Positions 35,281 through 44,603 are shown, counted from the stretch's first letter. The stretch is 64,000 nt of DNA from Bacteroides mediterraneensis (GCF_025993685.1 NZ_DAJPEN010000001.1:2604001-2668000), one strand, 5' to 3'. Numbers and translations are program-made. Notes: generated by a model not told the origin, from the sequence alone.

Positions 35281-35337
35281 GAAACAGACAGGCGGGGAAA
35301 GCTGATTCGTGTTCAACTTTCCCCGCCTGTCTGTTTC
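35281..35337. terminator. Perfect 21-bp inverted repeat between convergent genes
   Basis: The arms at 35281-35301 and 35317-35337 are exact reverse complements (core AGGCGGGGAAAG/CTTTCCCCGCCT) around a 15-nt loop. It lies between the tricorn-like gene and the GH43 gene and probably stops transcription from both sides. There is no long T-tract. Confidence 0.85.
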
Positions 35338-35389
35338 TGCCTCATTGTCTTTTCTCTTTCAGAAATCTTGGCGGATCACCTGGCAGCAT

Positions 35390-37888
35390 CTATTCTCCTT
35401 TCACCACCAGTTCCTGATGCATCACTTCCTGGCGGTTATAGTTCCGCTGGTGTGTTTTCCAATATTCCTCCAGATTATCTGCCTCTTCTTTCGTCAGATG
35501 AATCACGGCTCCGTGCTTGGGAGAAGTATAATTGGTCGTCTTCATGACCCCTTCGTTAAAGTGTCCCAAATTCTTGAAATGCACGAAGTCGGAAGTCTCG
35601 GCAAATCCGAAATTATGAGGTGTAATACTGAATATGTCATACATCAACACCCATTTGTCCTCGCCAATCCTTTTCCATACATTGGGGGCCTCACACGCTT
35701 TTGGCTCAAAGTCATACCAACGGGCATCGTACACATAGCCTCCGTTCATCCGGTCGGATACGGCCTGTTTGATTCCTCCAATTCCGTCATGGGCCACATA
35801 AAACAAATGGTACTTGTCACCAATCTTGGTGATATCTCCGTCAATGGCCGACACTCCGTCCATCGGATACTCAAACAAAATCTGAGGCGTGCTTTCTATC
35901 TTATTGAAATCATCGTTCACATAAACATAATACAATTTGTTGGCCTCGCTCTTGAACCGCATGGTATAATAAATCATCAGTTTGCTCTTCTTATCGTCAT
36001 AAGCCACTTCGGGCGCCCATACGCAACCCACTTCGCTCAATCCGGCAGAAAGCTTGTCGAAACGGATATTGGCCCGATTCCAGTGAATCAAATCCCATGA
36101 TTTCATCAGCACCAGTCCCCGGTTGTTTCCCCATCCATACTCCGGACCACGCTCCCATTCCGTTGTCCGGTAACCGTCCCGCTGGCCAAACACATGCAGG
36201 TCGGTCATCGACAGGTAAAAGGCTCCATCCGGTCCGCGGAAGATATGCGGGTCACGAATGCCTCGCTGATAGGCTATGGTATCGCCCGCCAATACAGGCT
36301 CACCGTTATTGACAGCTGTAAAGGTATAACCGTCGCGACTCACAGCCATATACAGGCCATGCGTTTCATCCCGGTGAAAAACCATCAGGTAGGCTCCCAT
36401 ATCCTTTTCTTCCGGAATAGCGTTACGGTAACGGAAATCACGGAACCCGACCTTTCCTTTTCCTGCAGCATAAAGCGCCGGACGCAAAGCATAAAATCCT
36501 TTATACACATTGTGATTCAAACGGGAGACATCCACATTCTCGGCCAACACCTCCCACGTCTTTCCATCCGCACTGACCGACATTTTCAAACGGTTGCCCT
36601 GATTCAAGATTTTTATTTTGAACTTATTTCCCAACTGATTGTCTGCCATCAAAGGTTTCTCTTCTCCACGATAGATAGTAAAAATTTTCCCATTGGATGC
36701 TACCCCTGCATACGCCTGCTCATTGTAATAAAGCAGCAGACCGCCCGTATTACCATTGCTCAAGGTAACTTCCACGCCCGTTTCATAACATTTATCTCTT
36801 GCCGTAGTCAGCAAAAGCCGTCCGTCGGCCGGAGTACGTCCTTTAGCCTTTACCTTCAACATTCCTCCCGTCAGTTCCACATCCTTCGGTGCATAATCTT
36901 TCCAGTATGTCCATTGCAGGCCTAATTCAGGTCCACCAAAATCATCGGAAACATCCATTTTCAGTTCAGGTTCCCTGTTTCCGCCCAGACAAATGCCTTC
37001 CTGCGCCGTACGGCACCATCCGTCGGAAGTCCATTCTATCGGTTCAATCAAGGTAGACCGTCCCAAAGTATGATATCCATTGGCATACGCATGATATACC
37101 ACCCACCAGTTACCGTTCACATCGTCGATAAGTGTTCCATGTCCCTTCGACCACCAATTCTCGCTGGCACTATATGTATGCACAATCGGATTATACGGAG
37201 AGTTTTCCCAAGGGCCGAACACCGATTTGGAACGGGCCACCACACACATGTGACTCGTAGCCGGCCCGGCTGTCCCTCCTTCTGCCGAAATCATGTAATA
37301 ATATCCGTCTTTCCGGAGCAGTTTCGGAGATTCCAGATACATATCCTTTCCTTCTGTCACCCAGTTGGCCGGATATTCCCATCCGTCGTACACTTTGCGG
37401 CTCGGCCCGGTGACTTTCAATCCGTCTTCGCTCAAGGGAGTAATCCAACCGTTGTTTGTAAACAGATACCGTTTCCCGTCTTCACCCACCACATGGCCTG
37501 GATCAATACCTTTTACCTCTAATTTCACCGGCTTGCTCCACGGACCATGGATATCGTCGGCATAAATCACGTAGTTTTCTCCCGTAGAAGTCGGATAATA
37601 AATGTAATAACGCCCTTGATATTTCAATAAATCCGGTGCCATGACGGAACCTTCATATTCCGGCAGTGCCCGGCAAACCGGCTCCCAGCGCATCAAATCG
37701 GTGGAATGCCAAATCAAGAAACCCGGCGCATAATAGAAAGGTGAATGCGTAATGTAATAATCCTTACCATCACGGAGGATGGACGGATCCGGATAATCTC
37801 CGGGGAAAATCACTTTTGGAAAATTCTGTGCCCCTATTCCGGTCCCCACAGAAATGAAAAGCACAATCAACAAGAATAGTTTTTTCAT
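35390..37888 (-). CDS. Two-module GH43 glycoside hydrolase
   Basis: This secreted or periplasmic enzyme of 832 residues has a signal peptide ending near residue 20. Module 1 (about 22-310) is a five-bladed GH43 propeller with candidate base D34 (GDYPDPSI), pKa-setting D129 (GIDPGHV) and acid E186 (YLESPKL). A beta-sandwich of about 180 residues follows (about 310-490). Module 2 (about 497-800) is a second, different GH43-like propeller with D546 (GIRDPHIF), D683 (SAIDGDI) and E733 (CEAPNVW). Both triads seem intact, so it may cut two linkages, for example arabinose and xylose or galactose side chains. Substrates are not readable. A -7 box, TATTTTTG, lies at 37928-37921. Confidence 0.9.
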   Translation of the reverse strand: MKKLFLLIVLFISVGTGIGAQNFPKVIFPGDYPDPSILRDGKDYYITHSPFYYAPGFLIWHSTDLMRWEPVCRALPEYEGSVMAPDLLKYQGRYYIYYPTSTGENYVIYADDIHGPWSKPVKLEVKGIDPGHVVGEDGKRYLFTNNGWITPLSEDGLKVTGPSRKVYDGWEYPANWVTEGKDMYLESPKLLRKDGYYYMISAEGGTAGPATSHMCVVARSKSVFGPWENSPYNPIVHTYSASENWWSKGHGTLIDDVNGNWWVVYHAYANGYHTLGRSTLIEPIEWTSDGWCRTAQEGICLGGNREPELKMDVSDDFGGPELGLQWTYWKDYAPKDVELTGGMLKVKAKGRTPADGRLLLTTARDKCYETGVEVTLSNGNTGGLLLYYNEQAYAGVASNGKIFTIYRGEEKPLMADNQLGNKFKIKILNQGNRLKMSVSADGKTWEVLAENVDVSRLNHNVYKGFYALRPALYAAGKGKVGFRDFRYRNAIPEEKDMGAYLMVFHRDETHGLYMAVSRDGYTFTAVNNGEPVLAGDTIAYQRGIRDPHIFRGPDGAFYLSMTDLHVFGQRDGYRTTEWERGPEYGWGNNRGLVLMKSWDLIHWNRANIRFDKLSAGLSEVGCVWAPEVAYDDKKSKLMIYYTMRFKSEANKLYYVYVNDDFNKIESTPQILFEYPMDGVSAIDGDITKIGDKYHLFYVAHDGIGGIKQAVSDRMNGGYVYDARWYDFEPKACEAPNVWKRIGEDKWVLMYDIFSITPHNFGFAETSDFVHFKNLGHFNEGVMKTTNYTSPKHGAVIHLTKEEADNLEEYWKTHQRNYNRQEVMHQELVVKGE

Positions 37889-38003
37889 GGTATCTATAAG
37901 ATGCTAAATTATACAACACACAAAAATAGCAAGTAATTTCTGAAAAAACGGAGAAAAAAGAACACAAAAGGTAGAGAAATGTAACTTTTAAAAGGCCCTC
38001 CAA

Positions 38004-38091
38004 AAACGCACTTGCGTTTTTCCTAAAACGCCAAAGAGTTTTGATTAAAACGCACTTACGTTTTGAGTCAAACGTACTTGCGTTTTTTTCA
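38004..38091. repeat. Second array of 22-bp palindromic units (four copies)
   Basis: Units start at 38004, 38026, 38048 and 38070, again exactly 22 bp apart with a 16-bp core and a 6-bp spacer. Cores are AAACGCACTTGCGTTT, AAACGCCAAAGAGTTT, AAACGCACTTACGTTT and AAACGTACTTGCGTTT. The final unit runs into seven Ts and then CA, as in the array at 13720. It lies 7 bp from the cydB terminator and upstream of the GH43 gene. Confidence 0.9.
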
Positions 38092-38097
38092 AGCACA

Positions 38098-38136
38098 AAA
38101 CCGTTGTCCGACCACTCTATAATCGGACAACGGTTT
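38098..38136 (-). terminator. Terminator of cydAB
   Basis: A perfect 14-bp stem, AAACCGTTGTCCGA (38098-38111) and TCGGACAACGGTTT (38123-38136), lies just downstream of cydB on the minus strand. Only a short T stretch follows before the repeat array. Confidence 0.8.
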
Positions 38137-38160
38137 CAGCAAAAAAGACAAGCCTGTAGA

Positions 38161-39312
38161 CTAATAGCTATGCTCGTCTTCCTTTATTTCTTCCATGGTC
38201 AGCGGCTTGCGGTCGATAGCCCGCCATGCATAGATGATATAAGCCAGTACAAACGGAACTAAAATAGACACATAGGCCATGGTTTTCAGTGTAAACTGGC
38301 TGGAGCAGCTGTTGGCAATGGTCAGTGAACTCTGCAAGTCGGCGGTAGACGGATAATAAGCCGTATGATTATAGCCAGCCACCAGCAACAAGGCCAGCAC
38401 CGTCAGCACGGTACCGATTCCGGCAAACCAGATGCCGCGGGTATAAGTTTTGCAGAAAATGCTCTTGCCTATTCCATACAACACACCCACAACTCCTATC
38501 AGGAACAGGATGAGCAGATACGGCATTTCTACCAGATTATGGAAATATTTGAACGGCTCCATCACAATCAGCCCGTTGTCCGGATTTACCGCAAAGCCGT
38601 CTTTCAACAACGTACGGATGACAAATGCCAGGAAGAAAACCAGGAAAGGCACCACATCGGCAATCAGTTGACGGCGGAAGCGGGCATTCAGTTCTTCGTG
38701 ACGGATGTTGTTGATGAAATACAGATTTCCCAACAAACGGGCAAGGAACAGTACGGCAAATCCCAAAATCAAGTTCCAAGGGTCGCCAAAAGCATCCAGT
38801 CCATGCCAACCGTTTCCCCAATGACTGATGACCGGCATCATCTCATCGGTCAGATTACCCTTGCTTACCACAAAATTAGAGCCATTGAAGAAAGTAGCCA
38901 CGGCCGCACCCAGCAACAGCGGGCCGACCACTCCGTTCAACACCAAAAAGAACTGATAAGTACGTTTACCCAGCCAGTTGCCCAGTTTCGACTGAAACTC
39001 GTAGGACACCGCCTGCAGCACAAAGCTGAAAAGGATAATCATCCACAGCCAGTAAGCCCCTCCGAAACTGGTGCTGTAGAACAAAGGGAAAGAAGCAAAG
39101 AAAGCTCCTCCAAAAGTGACCAGCGTCGTAAAGGTAAATTCCCATTTACGCCCCGTGGAGTTCACAAGCAAAGTACGTTCGTCTTCTGTACGTCCCAGGC
39201 AATACAGCAAAGAGTTTCCTCCCTGCACAAACAGCAGAAACACCAGCAATGCACCCAGCAAAGAAACCAGGAACCACCAGTAATGCTGCAAGAATATATA
39301 AGTTGAATCCAT
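38161..39312 (-). CDS. cydB: Cytochrome bd ubiquinol oxidase subunit II
   Basis: CydB is the partner subunit of the cytochrome bd oxidase in the inner membrane. The 383-residue protein has about nine hydrophobic segments and starts TYIFLQHYWWFLVSLLGALLVFLLFVQGG-like (only the first part is family-typical). It contains SFGGAYWLWMIILFSFVLQA and a late FTLKTMAYVSILVPFVLAYI. Length is typical. It follows cydA by 34 bp. Confidence 0.95.
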   Translation of the reverse strand: MDSTYIFLQHYWWFLVSLLGALLVFLLFVQGGNSLLYCLGRTEDERTLLVNSTGRKWEFTFTTLVTFGGAFFASFPLFYSTSFGGAYWLWMIILFSFVLQAVSYEFQSKLGNWLGKRTYQFFLVLNGVVGPLLLGAAVATFFNGSNFVVSKGNLTDEMMPVISHWGNGWHGLDAFGDPWNLILGFAVLFLARLLGNLYFINNIRHEELNARFRRQLIADVVPFLVFFLAFVIRTLLKDGFAVNPDNGLIVMEPFKYFHNLVEMPYLLILFLIGVVGVLYGIGKSIFCKTYTRGIWFAGIGTVLTVLALLLVAGYNHTAYYPSTADLQSSLTIANSCSSQFTLKTMAYVSILVPFVLAYIIYAWRAIDRKPLTMEEIKEDEHSY

Positions 39313-39346
39313 ATTTTTTCGGTTTTAAGATAATGTATCGGTTAGT

Positions 39347-40843
39347 TTATTTCTCGTCCGGTCCTTTGCGGATAGCTTTCACCATAATGCCGATTTCCGC
39401 AATCAGCAGCACGGTAAACATCACAAGGAAAATAAAGAAAGTGGTCTGTACGGAACCCGTTTCCAGTTTCGACACAGCAGCATTGACGGGCAGCATGTCC
39501 TGAATGGTCCAAGGCTGGCGGCCCATCTCGGCCACAATCCATCCGGCCTGACTGGCAATGTAAGCCAACGGGATGCTCCACAAAGCAATCCAGTGCAACC
39601 AGTTCAGCTTGGCCAGCTGTTTTTTCCAGACCAGTACCAGAATAACCAGGAAAAACAAAATGAAATACATACCCAGCCCCACCATCACACGGAACGACCA
39701 GAACAGCAGTCCTACATGCGGAACCAGTGCATCTTTATCCTGAATATATCCGTAACCGAAATAAGGCATATACTCATCCAACGCGCTACGGGCAATCTGC
39801 ATGGCCGACTCGTCGCCTTGCTGTTTAGCCCTGCGGAAATCAGCCAATGCCGTAATGGCCTTCTTTCCGTTGGCCATCTTCTCCTCCGCAGAAAGTGCGG
39901 TAGAACCATCCGGAAGCGTATAGCCACCGTTCTGCAAGTCATTGATGCCCGGCACATAGCCCGAAGTGCTATGTGTAGCCAGGAAGGAGAGCATTTCCGG
40001 AATCTTAATGGCACCGACCACCGTAAGTGGCTCGTGCGTGCCTCCATCATATAGCGCCTCCATGGCAGCCAGTTTCATAGGCTGCACCTGTGCCACCTGA
40101 TAAGCCGATTTGTCGCCCGTTCCAGCCGTTACCAGTGCCGCAAACAGTCCGACAGCTGCAGCCACCTTCATGCTGGCCAATGCAAATTCTTTTTCACGCT
40201 TGCGAATCAGATACCAGGCACTTATACCGATGACAAAAGCAGCACCTACCATCCAGCTGCTCAATACGGTATGGAAGAACTTCACCACTGCCACCGGAGA
40301 AAAAGCCACCGACATGAAGTCGACCATCTCATTACGCATGGTTTCCGGATTGAATTCCATTCCCACAGGATACTGCATCCAGGAATTAGCCACCAGAATC
40401 CACCAGGCAGAAATTGTAGCTCCCAACCCGGTCAACCAAGTGGAAGCCAGGTGGAAGCCCTTGCTCACCTTGTGCCAGCCGAAGAACATGACGGCCACAA
40501 AAGTGGCTTCCATAAAGAAGGCCAAAATACCTTCAATGGCCAGCGGAGCTCCGAAGATGTCGCCCACAAACCAGGAATAATTACTCCAGTTGGTACCGAA
40601 CTGGAACTCCAGAATCAAACCTGTAGCCACACCAATGGCGAAATTGATTCCAAAAAGTTTCATCCAGAACTTTGCCGTACGCTTCCAGAATTCATTTCCA
40701 GTACGTACATACAGTGTTTCCATAGTTGCCATAATCACGGCCAAGCCCAATGTCAATGGCACAAACAACCAATGGTAAATGGCCGTCAAGGCAAACTGTG
40801 CCCTCGACCAGTCAATCATCGAAGTGTCGATTGTTTCAAGCAT
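39347..40843 (-). CDS. cydA: Cytochrome bd ubiquinol oxidase subunit I
   Basis: CydA carries the haems of the bd oxidase, which reduces oxygen at very low concentration and protects anaerobes such as Bacteroides from it. The 498-residue protein has the N-terminal haem-ligand region RAQFALTAIYHWLFVPLTLG (His24). It has FGWHKVSKGFHLASTWLTGLGA, and the GRQP motif in AEMGRQPWTIQDMLPV near the C-terminus. Length is normal. It is the second gene of DUF4492-cydA-cydB. Confidence 0.96.
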   Translation of the reverse strand: MLETIDTSMIDWSRAQFALTAIYHWLFVPLTLGLAVIMATMETLYVRTGNEFWKRTAKFWMKLFGINFAIGVATGLILEFQFGTNWSNYSWFVGDIFGAPLAIEGILAFFMEATFVAVMFFGWHKVSKGFHLASTWLTGLGATISAWWILVANSWMQYPVGMEFNPETMRNEMVDFMSVAFSPVAVVKFFHTVLSSWMVGAAFVIGISAWYLIRKREKEFALASMKVAAAVGLFAALVTAGTGDKSAYQVAQVQPMKLAAMEALYDGGTHEPLTVVGAIKIPEMLSFLATHSTSGYVPGINDLQNGGYTLPDGSTALSAEEKMANGKKAITALADFRRAKQQGDESAMQIARSALDEYMPYFGYGYIQDKDALVPHVGLLFWSFRVMVGLGMYFILFFLVILVLVWKKQLAKLNWLHWIALWSIPLAYIASQAGWIVAEMGRQPWTIQDMLPVNAAVSKLETGSVQTTFFIFLVMFTVLLIAEIGIMVKAIRKGPDEK

Positions 40844-40881
40844 AAAAAATCACTTTATCGGTTAATATTAATAAGGTATAG

Positions 40882-41100
40882 TTATTCTGCCATCCGGTCG
40901 GTCAGTTCCACTCCTACATAATCCTGTTTTTCTTCCTCACTCTTTCCACTCAGAAACGAAGGGAAGAAAAACAATTTCAGGATAAAGAACATGACAAAAA
41001 GCTTTATCAGGATAATGGCCCATAAGGTCCGGCCGATGGTCATCTCCCGAAAACCGTCACGGTAAAAATAAAAAATTCGAATGATAGTCTTTTTAATCAT
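40882..41100 (-). CDS. DUF4492 protein, cydAB-associated
   Basis: This 72-residue protein has one membrane helix (about 24-46) after a basic, aromatic N-terminus (FYFYRDGFREMTIGRTLW), and an acidic C-terminal tail. This is DUF4492, which is found just upstream of cydAB in Bacteroidetes. It may be a small accessory subunit or assembly factor of the bd oxidase; that is inferred from synteny. It lies 38 bp before cydA behind the promoter at 41122-41152. Confidence 0.9.
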   Translation of the reverse strand: MIKKTIIRIFYFYRDGFREMTIGRTLWAIILIKLFVMFFILKLFFFPSFLSGKSEEEKQDYVGVELTDRMAE

Positions 41101-41121
41101 AATCTAGTTTTATAATGATTA

Positions 41122-41152
41122 CAAAGTAAATGCTTTATCGGGAAAAAACAAG
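41122..41152 (-). promoter_or_regulatory. Probable promoter of the DUF4492-cydAB operon
   Basis: On the minus strand, CTTG (41152-41149) and TTACTTTG (41129-41122) are 19 bp apart. The -7 box deviates by one base from TAnnTTTG, so this is a moderate match. Confidence 0.45.
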
Positions 41153-41188
41153 AGTTTATCGAGATATTCTGTGGAAAAATCTATCTGT

Positions 41189-41220
41189 TTTGCGCTTCTT
41201 TATATAAAGGAATACATTTG
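41189..41220 (+). promoter_or_regulatory. Promoter of the TolC-MacAB operon
   Basis: TTTG (41189-41192) and TACATTTG (41213-41220) are separated by 20 bp, an exact match to the Bacteroides consensus. The ATG follows 22 bp after the -7 box. Confidence 0.75.
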
Positions 41221-41242
41221 CAATGTAAAAATTCAATGAAAT

Positions 41243-42586
41243 ATGAAAAAAAGAGAACTCATTTTCTTCGCTGCATTCGCGACTTTCCTGTCGGCTAATG
41301 CTCAAGAGAAACAAACCTGGTCGCTTGATGACTGCATAAATTATGCGCTGGAGAAAAACATCCAGCTGCAGCAGAACAAGATTTCCTTACAGGAAAGCGA
41401 AGTGGATGTGAAAACCGCAAAGGCTGCACTCTTCCCCAGCCTTTCATTCAATACCGGACAGAATCTGGTGAACCGTCCGTATCAGGAAAACAGTGCCACG
41501 GTAAGTGGAACGGAAATCATCAGCAGTACCAACAAGACTACCTACAATGGAAGTTACAGTCTGTCGGCACAATGGACACTCTGGAACGGCGGACAGCGCC
41601 TGAACAACATCAAACAGCAAAAGAAAAATCAGGAAATAGCCGAACTGAGTGTGGCAGAAACCGAGAATACTCTCAAAGAAGAAATCACGAAACTCTTCCT
41701 TCAGATTCTTTACGCAGACGAATCGGTCCACATCAACAAAGGAACGCTGGAAGTGAGTAAAGCCACTTACGAACGTGCCAAGGAACTGTTCAATCAAGGA
41801 AGTATTTCAAAAGCCGACCTGGCTCAGCTGGAATCTCAGGTAGGAAACGACGAGTATCAGCTGGTGACTTCCGAAAGTTCACTGAGAAACTACAAGCTTC
41901 AGCTGAAACAGATGCTGGAACTGGACGGCACAGCCGAAATGGAACTGGAACTCCCGGTGCTGGATGATGCTAAAGTGATGCAGCTGCTTCCGAACCAGGA
42001 AGATGTGTACCAGACAGCACTGGCCAACCGTCCGGAAATCCAAAGCAGCAAACTGAGCATTGACAATGCCAAGCTGGCCATTTCTTCTGCCAAAAGCGGC
42101 TATTTCCCGACTATCAGCCTGTCGGCCTCAACCTCAAGTATGACCAACAACTCCAGCCAGAACAACTGGGCACAGCAGATGAAATATGGCTGGAACAACA
42201 TGATTGGATTGAACATCAGCGTACCGATTTTCAACAACCGCCAGACCAAAAGTGCGGTAGAAAAAGCACAGTTCCAATACAATTCCTCCTTGCTGAACCT
42301 TCAGGACAAACAGAAAGGATTGTATACGGACATCGAAACCATCTGGCTGGATGCGCTGAACGCACAGCAGCAATATGCAGCGGCCGAAGTGAAGCTGAAA
42401 AGCAGCCAGACCAGCTTCGACATGGTCAACGAACAGTTCAAACTGGGCATGAAGAATACTGTAGAACTGCTGACAGAAAAAAACAACCTGCTCAGCGCAC
42501 AGCAGCAGCGGATTCAGGCCAAGTATATGGCGATATTGAACCGCACACTACTTGATTTTTACGCAGGAAAAGACATTGAATTATAA
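41243..42586 (+). CDS. TolC-family outer-membrane efflux protein
   Basis: This is the outer-membrane duct of a tripartite efflux pump. The 447-residue protein has a signal peptide ending near NAQ and two repeated helical/beta halves typical of TolC. These are WSLDDCINYALEKNIQLQQNK at the start and NRPEIQSSKLSIDNAKLAIS in the middle. Gln/Asn-rich coiled coils such as LDALNAQQQYAAAEVKLKSS lie near the end. It is the first gene of a four-gene operon with a periplasmic adaptor and a split MacB. Confidence 0.93.
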   Translation: MKKRELIFFAAFATFLSANAQEKQTWSLDDCINYALEKNIQLQQNKISLQESEVDVKTAKAALFPSLSFNTGQNLVNRPYQENSATVSGTEIISSTNKTTYNGSYSLSAQWTLWNGGQRLNNIKQQKKNQEIAELSVAETENTLKEEITKLFLQILYADESVHINKGTLEVSKATYERAKELFNQGSISKADLAQLESQVGNDEYQLVTSESSLRNYKLQLKQMLELDGTAEMELELPVLDDAKVMQLLPNQEDVYQTALANRPEIQSSKLSIDNAKLAISSAKSGYFPTISLSASTSSMTNNSSQNNWAQQMKYGWNNMIGLNISVPIFNNRQTKSAVEKAQFQYNSSLLNLQDKQKGLYTDIETIWLDALNAQQQYAAAEVKLKSSQTSFDMVNEQFKLGMKNTVELLTEKNNLLSAQQQRIQAKYMAILNRTLLDFYAGKDIEL

Positions 42587-42598
42587 TAACCAAACAAT

Positions 42599-43825
42599 AT
42601 GAACAAGAAAAAAATAATTATCACAGCTGGCGTCGTAATTGTACTGGCTGTGGCAGGATACTGGATTTTTGGCAAGAAGAGCGCACAAGGCAAAGTAGAC
42701 TTCGTCACCGAAACAGTAGCAAAAGGCAACATCAGCAATTCCATTACAGCTACAGGAACCATTGAACCTGTCACTGAAGTGGAGGTCGGTACACAGGTTT
42801 CAGGTATCATCGACAAAATATACGTGGATTACAATTCGGTAGTAAAAGAAGGGGAAGTGATAGCCGAGATGGATAGAGTGACCCTGCTCAGCGACTTACA
42901 GTCAGCGCAAGCTACATACGACGGCGCAAAAGCCGAATACGATTATCAGAAAAAACTATACGAGAGAAACAAAAAACTGCATGAAAAGCAACTGATCAGC
43001 GAAACTGATTACGAGCAGAGCACATACGATTACGAACGTGCCAAGAGTACATTCGAACAAAGTCAGGCAGCTCTTTCAAAGGCGGAACGCAACCTTTCTT
43101 ATGCTACCATCACTTCTCCAATCAACGGTATCGTTACCAGTAAGGACGTAGAAGAAGGACAGACCGTGGCCTCCGGTTTCGAAACGCCGACCCTGTTTAC
43201 CATTGCTGCAGACCTCACCAAGATGCAGGTAGTGGCCGATGTGGACGAAGCCGATATTGCCGGAGTGAGAGACAGTGCCAGAGTCACGTTTACCGTTGAC
43301 GCCTATCCGAATGATGTATTCGAAGGACGGGTTCACCAAATCCGACTGGGCAGCGCCAACAGCAGCAGTTCCAGCAGTTCCAGTAGCACCAGCAGTGAAA
43401 CAGTTGTCACTTATGAGGTAGTCATTACAGCAGACAATCCGGATTTGAAGTTGAAACCGAGACTGACCGCCAATGTGACCATCTACACGGATACACGTGA
43501 CAATGTGCTCGTGGTTCCCAACAAGGCGTTGCGTTTTACTCCAGAAAAAGAGCTGGTAGGCAAAAAGACTATTACCGACTGTAAAGGTGAACACAAAGTA
43601 TGGACCATGGATGCCAACGGATTCACCGCTCACCCGGTTAAAGTCGGTCTGAGCGACGGAAGTCATACGGAAATTCTGGAAGGTATCAGTGAAGGAACAC
43701 CGATTGTCACAGAAACGGTATTGAAAGGATTTGCCGACACTACAGCATCCGAAGCTTCTGCCGACGGAGAAAGAAGCCCGTTCATGCCAGGCCCTCCGGG
43801 AAGTGACAAGAAAAAACAAAAATAA
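42599..43825 (+). CDS. MacA-like periplasmic adaptor of an ABC efflux pump
   Basis: The 408-residue protein has an N-terminal membrane anchor (about 5-22) and a lipoyl/barrel-sandwich domain (GTIEPVTEVEVGTQVSGIID). A coiled-coil hairpin spans about 100-160, and beta-barrel domains follow. It matches MacA-type membrane fusion proteins. An unusual Ser-rich linker, about 12 Ser/Thr residues near 255-266, is encoded by short AGCAGTTCC-type repeats around 43350-43400. The C-terminus is rich in Pro/Gly and Lys. It sits 12 bp after tolC and 12 bp before the ATPase gene. Confidence 0.93.
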   Translation: MNKKKIIITAGVVIVLAVAGYWIFGKKSAQGKVDFVTETVAKGNISNSITATGTIEPVTEVEVGTQVSGIIDKIYVDYNSVVKEGEVIAEMDRVTLLSDLQSAQATYDGAKAEYDYQKKLYERNKKLHEKQLISETDYEQSTYDYERAKSTFEQSQAALSKAERNLSYATITSPINGIVTSKDVEEGQTVASGFETPTLFTIAADLTKMQVVADVDEADIAGVRDSARVTFTVDAYPNDVFEGRVHQIRLGSANSSSSSSSSSTSSETVVTYEVVITADNPDLKLKPRLTANVTIYTDTRDNVLVVPNKALRFTPEKELVGKKTITDCKGEHKVWTMDANGFTAHPVKVGLSDGSHTEILEGISEGTPIVTETVLKGFADTTASEASADGERSPFMPGPPGSDKKKQK

Positions 43826-43837
43826 GGAGAAACCGTC

Positions 43838-44584
43838 ATGAAAAAGACTGTCATAGAATTACAAAATATCAAACGGAATTTCCAGGTGGGTGATGAAACA
43901 GTACATGCACTGCGCGGCATCTCGTTCAGCATTCAGGAAGGAGAATTTGTGACCATCATGGGTACATCCGGTTCCGGTAAGTCCACCCTGCTGAACACAC
44001 TGGGATGTCTGGACACACCGACCAGCGGGGAATACCTGCTCGACGGGGTATCTGTACGCACGATGAGCAAACCACAGAGGGCGGTACTGCGAAACCGGAA
44101 AATCGGATTCGTATTCCAAAACTACAACCTGCTGCCCAAAACGACGGCAGTAGAAAATGTAGAGCTTCCATTGATGTACAACAGTGCCGTCAGTGCCGCT
44201 GAACGCCGCCGTCGGGCCATAGAAGCCCTGACAGCCGTGGGACTGGCCGACCGTCTGGAACACAAGTCTAACCAGATGTCCGGTGGACAGATGCAGCGCG
44301 TGGCCATTGCCCGTGCACTGGTCAACAATCCGGCGGTTATCCTGGCCGATGAAGCGACCGGTAACCTGGACACTCGTACTTCTTTCGAAATTCTGGTTCT
44401 TTTCCAGAAACTTCACCAGGAAGGACGTACCATCATCTTCGTGACACACAATCCGGAATTGTCACAATACAGCAGCCGTAACATCCGACTGCGTGACGGC
44501 CATGTCATTGAAGACGTAACCAACCCCCATATTCTTTCGGCTGCGGAAGCATTGGCTGCCCTTCCGAAAAACGATGATGATTGA
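43838..44584 (+). CDS. MacB-type ABC transporter ATP-binding protein
   Basis: The 248-residue ATPase has Walker A GTSGSGKST (about 43-51), signature MSGGQMQRVAIARAL and Walker B VILADEATGNLD, as in LolD/MacB ATPases. In E. coli MacB the ATPase and permease are one chain; here they are separate genes, 19 bp apart. It powers the adjacent permease and so the TolC/MacA pump. Confidence 0.94.
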   Translation: MKKTVIELQNIKRNFQVGDETVHALRGISFSIQEGEFVTIMGTSGSGKSTLLNTLGCLDTPTSGEYLLDGVSVRTMSKPQRAVLRNRKIGFVFQNYNLLPKTTAVENVELPLMYNSAVSAAERRRRAIEALTAVGLADRLEHKSNQMSGGQMQRVAIARALVNNPAVILADEATGNLDTRTSFEILVLFQKLHQEGRTIIFVTHNPELSQYSSRNIRLRDGHVIEDVTNPHILSAAEALAALPKNDDD

Positions 44585-44603
44585 CAATTTATCAAGATAA
44601 CTT

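Noticed and set aside
35309..36100. 263-codon plus-strand frame opposite the GH43 gene
   Set aside because: Shadow of the GH43 coding frame; no domain pattern, and it starts inside the 21-bp inverted repeat region.
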